Part shown: piece after piece, positions 50,988 to 58,025 of the stretch | Layout: each line of letters opens with the position of its first letter | How positions within the stretch are numbered: the stretch's first letter is position 1 | From: Micromonospora coxensis | GTDB lineage: Bacteria > Actinomycetota > Actinomycetes > Mycobacteriales > Micromonosporaceae | Assembly (NCBI RefSeq): GCF_900090295.1 | Contig: NZ_LT607753.1 | Coordinates: 6,705,694-6,769,693, forward strand | DNA length: 64,000 nucleotides | Direction: 5' to 3' | The notes under the pieces: generated by a model | Told to the model about the DNA's origin: nothing | Database searches by the model: none | The model's input: only the letters and a program-made list of their open reading frames with translations | Made by a program: the position numbers and the translations under genes

Positions 50988-52004
50988 ATGCGTACGGTGG
51001 CGGAACTGGAGGAGCGGCTCTCGCGCCCGCGGGACGTCCTGGTGGACGACCTGCGCAAGCTCGACGGCGACATCCTCATCCTCGGGGCGGGCGGGAAACT
51101 CGGCCCGAGCCTGGTGCGGCTGGCGCTGCGCGGCGTCGCCGAGGCGGGCACCGGCGCCCGGGTGATCGCGGTGTCCCGCTTCTCCGAACCCGGACTCGCC
51201 GACGCCCTGCGCGCCCAGGGCGCGGTGATCGTCGAGGCCGACGTCGCCGACGACGCCGCCCTGGCCGCCCTGCCCGACGCGGCGAACGTGCTCTTCCTCG
51301 TCGGGGCGAAGTTCGGCACCTCCGGCCGGGAGCACGCCACCTGGGCCACCAACGCCTACCTGCCCGGGCGCGTCGCACAGCGCTTCGCCGGCTCGCGCAT
51401 CGTCGCGCTGAGCACCGGCAACGTCTACCCCCTGGTGCCGGTCACCACCGGCGGCTGCGTCGAGCAGACCCCGGTACAGCCCGTCGGCGAGTACGCCATG
51501 TCCTGCCTCGGCCGCGAACGCGTGCTGAGCCACTTCAGCGTGCGCGACGACACCCCGATGGCGCTGATCCGCCTCAACTACGCCGTCGAGATGCGCTACG
51601 GCGTCCTCGTCGACGTCGCCGCCGCGGTCCTGGGCGGACACCCGATCGACCTGACCATGGGGCACGCCAACATCGTCTGGCAGGGCTACGCCAACGAGGT
51701 CACCCTGCGCGCCCTGCACCACACGGCGACGCCGCCGTTCGTGTTGAACCTGACCGGCCCGGAGCTGGTCTCCATCCGCCAGGTCGCCACCGCCCTGGCC
51801 GCCCGGATGGGCCGCGAGGCGCACCTCACCGGCACCGAGGCACCGACCGCGCTGCTGTCCAACGCCCAGCTCTGCCACCGGCTCTTCGGATACCCCGACG
51901 TGCCGGTCGCCGAGCTGATCGACCTGACGGCGCAGTGGGTCGCCGACGGCAATCCCCTGCTCGGCAAGCCGACCGGATTCCAGCGCCGCGACGGCAATTT
52001 CTAG
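50988..52004 (+). CDS. NAD-dependent epimerase/dehydratase-like SDR
   Basis: A 338-residue extended SDR with nucleotide loop ILGAGGKLGPSL and LSTGNVYPLVP in place of the usual Ser/Thr strand. A tyrosine in the segment GEYAMSCLGRE takes the position of YxxxK, but the lysine is replaced (Y-A-M-S-C), so it is an atypical member that may not have classical SDR chemistry. It probably modifies a sugar or sugar acid. I choose ATG 50988, ten bases after GGAAGGGG; GTG 50979 is too close to it. Confidence 0.8.
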   Translation: MRTVAELEERLSRPRDVLVDDLRKLDGDILILGAGGKLGPSLVRLALRGVAEAGTGARVIAVSRFSEPGLADALRAQGAVIVEADVADDAALAALPDAANVLFLVGAKFGTSGREHATWATNAYLPGRVAQRFAGSRIVALSTGNVYPLVPVTTGGCVEQTPVQPVGEYAMSCLGRERVLSHFSVRDDTPMALIRLNYAVEMRYGVLVDVAAAVLGGHPIDLTMGHANIVWQGYANEVTLRALHHTATPPFVLNLTGPELVSIRQVATALAARMGREAHLTGTEAPTALLSNAQLCHRLFGYPDVPVAELIDLTAQWVADGNPLLGKPTGFQRRDGNF

Positions 52005-52012
52005 GAGAGACC

Positions 52013-53068
52013 GTGTTGACCGCATCGGACACCCGACAGACCACCGCCCTGGCGCGGTTCGCGCGGGGCTGTGCCATTCCCGCCCACCCGCTCGCCCTCG
52101 ACGCCGAGCGTCGCCTCGACGAGCGCCGGCAGCGGGCGCTGACCCGCTACTACCTCGCCTCCGGCGCCGGCGGCATCGCCGTCGGCGTGCACACCACCCA
52201 GTTCGCCATCCACGACCCCAAGGTCGGTCTGCTCGCTCCCGTGCTGGAACTGGCCGCCGAGACCGCCGCCGGCTCCGAGGCCGTCATGGTCGCCGGCGCC
52301 TGCGGCGACACCGCCCAGGCGGTCCGCGAGGCCGAACTCGCCGCCTCGCTCGGCTACCACCTGGTGCTGCTGTCGCCGTACGCCCCGCTGGACGAGGACG
52401 CCCTGATCGAGCGGGCCCGCGCCGTCGGCGAGGTGCTGCCGGTCATCGGCTTCTACCTGCAACCCGCCGTCGGCGGTCGGCAACTGTCCCGCGGCTTCTG
52501 GGCGCGACTGGCCGCGCTGGAGTCCGTGGTCGGCATCAAGGTGGCACCCTTCGACCGCTACCGGACCCTGGACGTGCTGCACGGCGTGTGCGCCGCCGGC
52601 CGCCAGGGCGACCTGGCCCTGTACACCGGCAACGACGACCACATCCTCGCCGACCTGGTCGCTCCGCACCGGGTGGTGGTGGACGGGCAGCCGGTGCAGG
52701 TGGAGTTCGTCGGCGGACTGCTCGGGCAGTGGGCCGTGTGGGCGCGCACCGCGGTGGGCCTGCTCGACGACGCCCGGGCCGCCCGCGGCGGCGACGACGC
52801 CGCGCTGCGCCGCCTGCTCACCCTGGACGGGCACCTCACCGACGCCAACGCCGCCATCTTCGACGCCGCGAACGGCTACCACGGTTGCATCCCCGGCATC
52901 CACGAGGTGCTGCGCCGCCAGGGGCTGCTGGCCGGCCGCTGGTGCCTCGACCCGGCCGAGGAGCTCTCGCCCGGCCAGCTCGCCGAACTCGACCGCGTCC
53001 ACGCGGCGTACCCGCACCTGCGCGACGACGACTTCGTCGCCGAGCACCTGGACCAGTGGATGTCCTGA
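52013..53068 (+). CDS. DHDPS/NAL-family aldolase or dehydratase (long form)
   Basis: A 351-residue TIM-barrel protein of the dihydrodipicolinate synthase superfamily. The Schiff-base lysine is in VVGIKVAPFDRY and the proton-relay Tyr in GFYLQPAVGG. Family members cleave or dehydrate 2-oxo sugar acids via a Schiff base. It is longer than DapA (about 295) because of a C-terminal helical tail. GTG 52013 follows AGGAGA, eight bases after the epimerase stop. A second member lies at 55591, so two aldol or dehydration steps are likely. Confidence 0.85.
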   Translation: MLTASDTRQTTALARFARGCAIPAHPLALDAERRLDERRQRALTRYYLASGAGGIAVGVHTTQFAIHDPKVGLLAPVLELAAETAAGSEAVMVAGACGDTAQAVREAELAASLGYHLVLLSPYAPLDEDALIERARAVGEVLPVIGFYLQPAVGGRQLSRGFWARLAALESVVGIKVAPFDRYRTLDVLHGVCAAGRQGDLALYTGNDDHILADLVAPHRVVVDGQPVQVEFVGGLLGQWAVWARTAVGLLDDARAARGGDDAALRRLLTLDGHLTDANAAIFDAANGYHGCIPGIHEVLRRQGLLAGRWCLDPAEELSPGQLAELDRVHAAYPHLRDDDFVAEHLDQWMS

Positions 53069-53077
53069 CCCTGCCGG

Positions 53078-53110
53078 GGCCGGCCCGCGCCACGGGGGCG
53101 CGGGCCGGCC
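53078..53110. terminator. Terminator between the aldolase and the regulator
   Basis: A perfect 14-bp stem (GGCCGGCCCGCGCC and GGCGCGGGCCGGCC) with loop ACGGG, centred between two convergent genes. Confidence 0.8.
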
Positions 53111-53112
53111 GG

Positions 53113-54333
53113 TCAGAGGGTCAGGCGGTACAGGGTCAGCGGGCGACCGCTGGTGCCGGAGGCCAGGTTGCCCAGCCGCTCGGCCAGACCCGCCAGCTCG
53201 AGGCGGTGCAGCATCCGGCGGGCCGTGCGCTGCTGCACGCTGAGATGCTCGGCCACCTCCCGGCTGGTCAGCGGCGTCTCACCGGCGGCGGCACGGACCT
53301 CGCGCAGCCGCAGCAGGGTCGGCACCGACAGGCCGACCCGCTGTGCGACAACCGCCAGATTGGCCTCGGCGGGCTGCGGCGGCGGCATCGTCGTCTCCAG
53401 CACGATGTCGGTGTCGCCGCGCAGCGACAGCACCGCCGTGGTGGGCCCGACCCGGCGGGCGCGGCTCAACGCGCGGCGGGCCAGGTTCTCCGCCTCCGCC
53501 GCGCTGCGGCCGAGCCCGAAGCCGATCTGCACCCGCTCGTGCCGGTCGGCGAGGCGGCGCAGCATCGGCAACGTGGTGAACCCCGCCGTGGCGTCGTGCA
53601 GCGGCCCGCGGGTGGTGACGATCAGGTAGGTGTCCGGTGCGAACCGCGCCAGCGTGGCACCGAGGGCGGCGACCTCCTTGAGCAGCCCGCCGTCGCCGTC
53701 GGAGAGGCTGGCCAGGCCGAGCGCGATCTGGGCGTCCTCCTGGGCCTGGCTGTCGGCGTGCAGCAGCACCTGGCGCAGCGCTGTACGCACCGAATGCGCC
53801 GACGGGGCGAGACGGTACGCCGGCATCTCGTGCCGCAGCACCTCGTAGACCGAACTGATGCAGGTGACGGCGACCCGGGCGCCGGCGCGGTGCTGACGGC
53901 GGTGGAAGGCCACCACGTCGTCGGAGCTGAGCTGACCCCGGTACGGCAGGCAGCGCACCTGGTCGACCGGCAGTCCCGCCTCCCCGAAGGTCGCCGCCAC
54001 GTCCGCGCCGGTGACCGTGTCGATCGAGATGCGGGCCACGTCGTGCCCGTCGCGCAGCAGCCGCACCGTGGCCTGCAGCAGCGTCGCCCCGGTGTAGTCG
54101 ACGAAGGCCGCCGGACGGTGCAGGACGTTCGCCCGCCGCGCCAGGGTGTAGGGCACCACACCGGTGAACAGCCACGCCTGCACGTGCGCGCCGTGGGCCT
54201 CCACCAGGGCCGGCGCCTGCGACTCGTGGTCGTAGTGCAGCCGCCGCACGGTGACACCCGGCTGCTCCTCGCAGGTGGCTGCCACGTCGTCGACCAGGTC
54301 GTGCGGTCCGACGACGCCGATCTCGATGGTCAC
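53113..54333 (-). CDS. Winged-helix regulator with cyclase-like central domain
   Basis: A 406-residue protein with three parts: an N-terminal alpha/beta sensor (1-200, beginning TIEIGVVGPHDLVDDV), a central domain with VQIGFGLGRSAAEAENLAR that resembles the GTP-cyclohydrolase-III/GGDEF-like nucleotide fold, and a C-terminal winged helix (TSREVAEHLSVQQRTARRML). I do not recognise a named family. GTG 54333 has an ideal AGGAGG six bases upstream; longer starts read into the divergent promoter. It is divergent from the aminotransferase operon, with a regulon palindrome in between. As the only regulator in the island it is the probable repressor of all five sites. Confidence 0.75.
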   Translation of the reverse strand: MTIEIGVVGPHDLVDDVAATCEEQPGVTVRRLHYDHESQAPALVEAHGAHVQAWLFTGVVPYTLARRANVLHRPAAFVDYTGATLLQATVRLLRDGHDVARISIDTVTGADVAATFGEAGLPVDQVRCLPYRGQLSSDDVVAFHRRQHRAGARVAVTCISSVYEVLRHEMPAYRLAPSAHSVRTALRQVLLHADSQAQEDAQIALGLASLSDGDGGLLKEVAALGATLARFAPDTYLIVTTRGPLHDATAGFTTLPMLRRLADRHERVQIGFGLGRSAAEAENLARRALSRARRVGPTTAVLSLRGDTDIVLETTMPPPQPAEANLAVVAQRVGLSVPTLLRLREVRAAAGETPLTSREVAEHLSVQQRTARRMLHRLELAGLAERLGNLASGTSGRPLTLYRLTL

Positions 54334-54354
54334 GCCCGGCCTCCTGTCGAAGGG

Positions 54355-54396
54355 TTGCATGTTCCGTAGCTCAAGATTACGGTCAGGCCCGGTATT
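54355..54396. promoter_or_regulatory. Divergent promoter region with regulon operator
   Basis: On the plus strand TTGCAT (54355-54360), a 17-bp spacer and TACGGT (54378-54383) precede the aminotransferase gene. The palindrome GATTACGGTC, AG, GCCCGGTATT (54375-54396) covers the -10. It lies 42 bp upstream of the regulator's start on the other strand, so it could control both genes, including the regulator itself. Confidence 0.75.
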
Positions 54397-54418
54397 GGTG
54401 AAACCCCGGGGAGGGTAC

Positions 54419-55594
54419 GTGTCGTTTCCCAGCATGGCCGACGCCGACGGTCGAACCCTCGGGCAGGAGGAGATCGACGGCGTCACCCGGGTGCTCCGGA
54501 CGGGCATGCTCAGCTCCGTGTGGGGCACCGAGGTGCGCGCCCTGGAACGCGAGATGGCCGACCGTCACGCAGTCTCGCACGCCGTGGCCGCCAGCTCCGG
54601 CACCGCTGCGCTGCACCTGGCCGTCGCCGCCGTCGCCCCCGACCCCGGCGACGAGATCATCACCTCGCCCATCAGCGACTTCGGCACCGTCGCGCCCATC
54701 CTGGCGCAGAACGCCGTGCCGGTCTTCGCCGATGTCGACCCGTACACCGGCAATCTCGACCCCGCGGCCGTCGCCGCCGCGATCGGACCGCGCACCCGCG
54801 CGATCATCGCGGTGCACCTGTTCGGCGCCGCCGCCGACCTGCGCGCCGTCGCCGCCGACGCCGGTGTGCCGCTGATCGAGGACTGCGCGCAGGCGTGGCT
54901 CGCCCGCTATCCCGACGGCACCCTCGTCGGCACCGCCGGCGCGATCGGCTGCTTCAGCCTCCAGCAGTGGAAGCACATCACCTGTGGTGACGGAGGGCTG
55001 GCCATCACCGACGACCCGGCGCTCGCCCGGCGGATGCGCCTGTTCGCCGACAAGGGCTGGCCCCGCGACGGCGGACGCCGCCAGCACGTCGGCCTCGGCC
55101 TCAACTACCGGATGACCGAACTCGCCGGCGCCGTCGCCCGGGCTCAGCTCGCCAAACTCTCCGGCGTCCTCGCCGACCGACGCCGCACCGCGACCCGGCT
55201 GCACGCCGCCCTGTCCGACGTGCCCGGCCTGCACCTGCCCACCGACGTCGACGCGCACGCCTGGTGGCTGTTCCCGATCGTGCTGCGACCACCGCTGGAC
55301 AACCGCAGCGTCGCCGCCCGTCTCGCCGCCGCCGGAATCCCCGCCCGCCCCGGCTACCTCGACCAGCCGCTGCACTGCGCGCCCGCGCTCACCGAGGCCC
55401 CCATCTACGGCAGCTCCCGCTATCCGCTCGCGGTGCCGCCCGCCGACCGGCTGCCCACCTATGGGCCGGGGCTGTGCCCGGTCGCCGAACGGCTCGTCGA
55501 CTCCACCCTGCTGGTGATCGACTGGAACGAGCGCTACACCGACGCGCACGTCGACGAGATCGCCCACGCCGTCCGTGTCGCGGTGACCTCGTGA
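54419..55594 (+). CDS. DegT/DnrJ/EryC1/StrS-family PLP aminotransferase
   Basis: A 391-residue sugar aminotransferase-family enzyme. SSGTAALHLA binds the cofactor phosphate, IEDCAQAW is the Asp pairing with the pyridine nitrogen, and SLQQWKHITCGDGG carries the PLP lysine. The family aminates keto sugars or keto cyclitols from Glu or Gln, or runs in reverse. In a catabolic regulon it more likely removes an amino group from an amino sugar or aminocyclitol; that is inference. GTG 54419 follows GGGGAGGG. The next gene overlaps by 4 bases. Confidence 0.88.
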   Translation: MSFPSMADADGRTLGQEEIDGVTRVLRTGMLSSVWGTEVRALEREMADRHAVSHAVAASSGTAALHLAVAAVAPDPGDEIITSPISDFGTVAPILAQNAVPVFADVDPYTGNLDPAAVAAAIGPRTRAIIAVHLFGAAADLRAVAADAGVPLIEDCAQAWLARYPDGTLVGTAGAIGCFSLQQWKHITCGDGGLAITDDPALARRMRLFADKGWPRDGGRRQHVGLGLNYRMTELAGAVARAQLAKLSGVLADRRRTATRLHAALSDVPGLHLPTDVDAHAWWLFPIVLRPPLDNRSVAARLAAAGIPARPGYLDQPLHCAPALTEAPIYGSSRYPLAVPPADRLPTYGPGLCPVAERLVDSTLLVIDWNERYTDAHVDEIAHAVRVAVTS

Positions 55595-56487
55595 TCGCCC
55601 CGGCCGCCGCCGCCCTGCGCGACCGGCTGCGCTGGCAGCTCGTCGCCGCTGCCGCGACCCCCATGGACGCCACCGGCGCCACCGACCCCGCGCTGTGCCG
55701 GCGGTACCTGCGCGGCCTGCTCACCGACGGCGCCGACGCCCTCGCCGTCCTCGCCCACACCGGCCGCGGCCCACACCTCGACGCGGCCACCCGCGACGTG
55801 ATCACCGGCTGCGCGGTCGACACCGGCGTGCCGGTGATCGTCGGCGTGGGCGGCCGGCCGGGGGAGCACACCGACCAGGTCGCCACCGAGGCCGCCCGGG
55901 CCGCCAGCCTCGGCGCCGCCGGCGTGCTGCTCTTCCCCGTCGACGGCGACCCGCTCGCCCACCACGACGCGATCTGGCAGGCCTCGGGACTGCCCATGCT
56001 CGCCTTCGACCTGTACCTGCGGCCCTACCGCCCGGCCCACCTCACCGCCCTGCTCACCCACCCCGGCGTCGCCGGCGTCAAGGTCGCCCGGCTGCACGAC
56101 GCGATGGCCTGCCAGGCCACCCTCGCCGCCGCCCACGCCGCCGACCGCCTCGCCGTCACCGGCGAGGACCGCATGTTCGGGCCGTCGCTGATGTGGGGCG
56201 CCCAGGCCGCCCTGGTCGGTCTCGCCGCCGCCGCGGTGCCCGTCGCCGCCACCGTGCTGCGTGCCTTCGCCGAGCAGCGCTACGCCGACTTCGTCGCCGC
56301 CTCCGCGCGCCTGGACCGGCTCGCCGAGGTGACCTTCACCGAGCCCATGGAGGGCTACGTGCGTCGCATGCTCTGGATCGCCGCCGACGAGGGCCGCATC
56401 CCGCCCGGCTACGCCGTCGACCCGTACGGCCCGGCGCTGACCGAGGACGACCGTGCCCGGGTGCTGGCCGTGGCGAGGCGAGCGTGA
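55591..56487 (+). CDS. DHDPS/NAL-family aldolase or dehydratase (standard form)
   Basis: A 298-residue member of the DapA superfamily. The Schiff-base lysine is in VAGVKVARLHD, the relay Tyr in AFDLYLRPYRP, and the substrate-carboxylate loop (TPM near residue 24, and HTGRG) is present. Lysine biosynthesis is unlikely in this operon; cleavage or dehydration of a 2-keto-3-deoxy sugar acid fits better. GTG 55591 overlaps the aminotransferase stop (GTGA). It is divergent in sequence from the 52013 protein. Confidence 0.86.
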   Translation: MIAPAAAALRDRLRWQLVAAAATPMDATGATDPALCRRYLRGLLTDGADALAVLAHTGRGPHLDAATRDVITGCAVDTGVPVIVGVGGRPGEHTDQVATEAARAASLGAAGVLLFPVDGDPLAHHDAIWQASGLPMLAFDLYLRPYRPAHLTALLTHPGVAGVKVARLHDAMACQATLAAAHAADRLAVTGEDRMFGPSLMWGAQAALVGLAAAAVPVAATVLRAFAEQRYADFVAASARLDRLAEVTFTEPMEGYVRRMLWIAADEGRIPPGYAVDPYGPALTEDDRARVLAVARRA

Positions 56488-57218
56488 ACCCGTTCGTCGC
56501 CGGCGACCTGCCGGCGGTCACCCTCGACGTCGACGTGCTGGTCGGACGCCACCCCGACCGACCCGGTCCCGACGCAGACACACGCCAGGTCATCGCCGCG
56601 CTGTCCACCCACGGCATCGCCCGGGCGGCCGTGGCCAGCCTGCGCGCCGCCCTGTTCGACGTCGCCGACGGCAACGACGAGGCCGCGGCCCTCGCCGGGC
56701 CCCGCGTGCTCCCGGTCGGCGCAGTCGACCTGCGGGACCCGCTCGGCGCCGAGCGGGAGATCGACCGGCTGGCCGAGCGGGGCGTACGCGCCGTGCGGCT
56801 CTTCCCCGACGAGCAACGGGTCGAGGCGGACTTCCCGTCGGTACGGCACGTGGCCCGCCGCGCCGCCCGGGCCGGCCTGGTGATCCTCGCCGGCGGCGAC
56901 GTGCGCCGCTTCTGGCGCCCACTGCGCGGCACGACCGTCGTCTTCCTCGACACGCACTTCTACCACCTGGGCGACTTCGTGGTCGCCGCCCGCGACGAAC
57001 CGGGCTTCCACACCTCGACCCGCCTGCTCAACTCTCCCGACGCGTTGGAGACCGTCGCGGAGCACCTGGGCGTCGACCGTCTGCTCTACGGCTCCCGCAC
57101 CCCCTGGTACGAGGCCGTCGTACCCCGGCTGCGGCTGGCCCGCAGCGGCCTCACGCCGGACCAGGTCGCCGCCGTGGCCGGCGGCAACGCCCACCGGATC
57201 CTGGAGCCGCCGGCATGA
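56484..57218 (+). CDS. Amidohydrolase-like protein with degenerate metal site
   Basis: A 244-residue TIM-barrel protein of the amidohydrolase-2 type, the same length as the next gene product and paralogous to it. The N-terminal metal motif HxH is replaced (DVDVLVGRH), and the late GTD aspartate reads GSRTPWYE. Some histidines remain (LDTHFYHLGD). It may be a non-catalytic partner of the next gene, or a metal-independent lactonase. GTG 56484 overlaps the upstream stop and its own stop overlaps the next ATG. Confidence 0.72.
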   Translation: MNPFVAGDLPAVTLDVDVLVGRHPDRPGPDADTRQVIAALSTHGIARAAVASLRAALFDVADGNDEAAALAGPRVLPVGAVDLRDPLGAEREIDRLAERGVRAVRLFPDEQRVEADFPSVRHVARRAARAGLVILAGGDVRRFWRPLRGTTVVFLDTHFYHLGDFVVAARDEPGFHTSTRLLNSPDALETVAEHLGVDRLLYGSRTPWYEAVVPRLRLARSGLTPDQVAAVAGGNAHRILEPPA

Positions 57219-57949
57219 TCATCGACGTGCACGCCCACTGGGGGCCGTGGTTCTTCAGCATGCAGGTCGGCGACCTCGCCACCAACCTCGCCGTCATGGA
57301 CCGCTACGGCATCGACCTCGCCGTCGTCTCGGCCACCGAGGCGGTGATCTACGACGTGACCGCCGGCAACCGGGCGATGGCCCGCACGCTGGAGGACAGC
57401 GACCGGCTGCTCGGCTACCTCACGGTCAACCCGCGCCGGCTCGACGACGCCGAACGCGACCTGCGGGAGCTGCTGCCCACGGGCCGATTCGTCGGGGTGA
57501 AGATCCACACCGACTACACGGGGTCCCCGGTGGCCTCCCCCCAGACCCGGGCGGCCCTGGAGCTGGTCGCCGCGCACGACCTGCCCGCCCTGGTGCACAC
57601 CTGGGACGCCACCCCGCTGGACCTGGCCCAGGCCTGCGCCGACATCCCCCGGCTGCGGGCCATCGCGGGCCACATGGGCGCCAACGGGTGGCGCCATGCC
57701 GTCGAGGCCGCGAACGCGGTGGACAACCTCTGGCTCGAACCCTGCTTCTCCCACACCGAGGCCGGACGCTTCGCCGCGGTCGCGGCGGCCGTCGACCCCC
57801 GGCGGCTGCTGTTCGGCACCGACGCCACCCTCATCGACCCGGCCGCCGCCTACGGGGCCGTGCTCGCCGCCGACCTCGACCCCGAGCTGGCCGAGCGGGT
57901 CGCCTGGCGCAACGCCGCCGACCTGTTCCGGCTCGACGTCGACGGCTGA
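57215..57949 (+). CDS. Amidohydrolase family protein (intact metal site)
   Basis: A 244-residue amidohydrolase-2-type TIM barrel. Metal ligands are visible in order: His7-x-His9 (DVHAHWG), a Lys/His in GVKIHTDYTG, His in ALVHTWD, His in AGHMGANG, and Asp in LFGTDATLID. The family performs hydrolysis (lactones, amides) or non-oxidative decarboxylation of small carboxylates. It is the last gene of the aminotransferase operon and is followed by a strong terminator. Confidence 0.85.
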   Translation: MIIDVHAHWGPWFFSMQVGDLATNLAVMDRYGIDLAVVSATEAVIYDVTAGNRAMARTLEDSDRLLGYLTVNPRRLDDAERDLRELLPTGRFVGVKIHTDYTGSPVASPQTRAALELVAAHDLPALVHTWDATPLDLAQACADIPRLRAIAGHMGANGWRHAVEAANAVDNLWLEPCFSHTEAGRFAAVAAAVDPRRLLFGTDATLIDPAAAYGAVLAADLDPELAERVAWRNAADLFRLDVDG

Positions 57950-57972
57950 CCCCGACCCCCGCGCACACGACG

Positions 57973-58007
57973 CGGGGGCCGCCTCCCGAACCGGGAAGCG
58001 GCCCCCG
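57973..58007. terminator. Terminator between convergent amidohydrolase and propeller genes
   Basis: A 15-bp stem with one mismatch (CGGGGGCCGCCTCCC and GGGAAGCGGCCCCCG) with loop GAACC, 19 bp before the end of the convergent propeller gene. Confidence 0.8.
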
Positions 58008-58025
58008 CCGTCGTACGCCCGCCGA

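Noticed and set aside
54334-54528. Longer N-terminus of the island regulator (start at 54528 or 54360)
   Set aside because: It would read through the divergent promoter and operator, whereas GTG 54333 has AGGAGG at ideal spacing.
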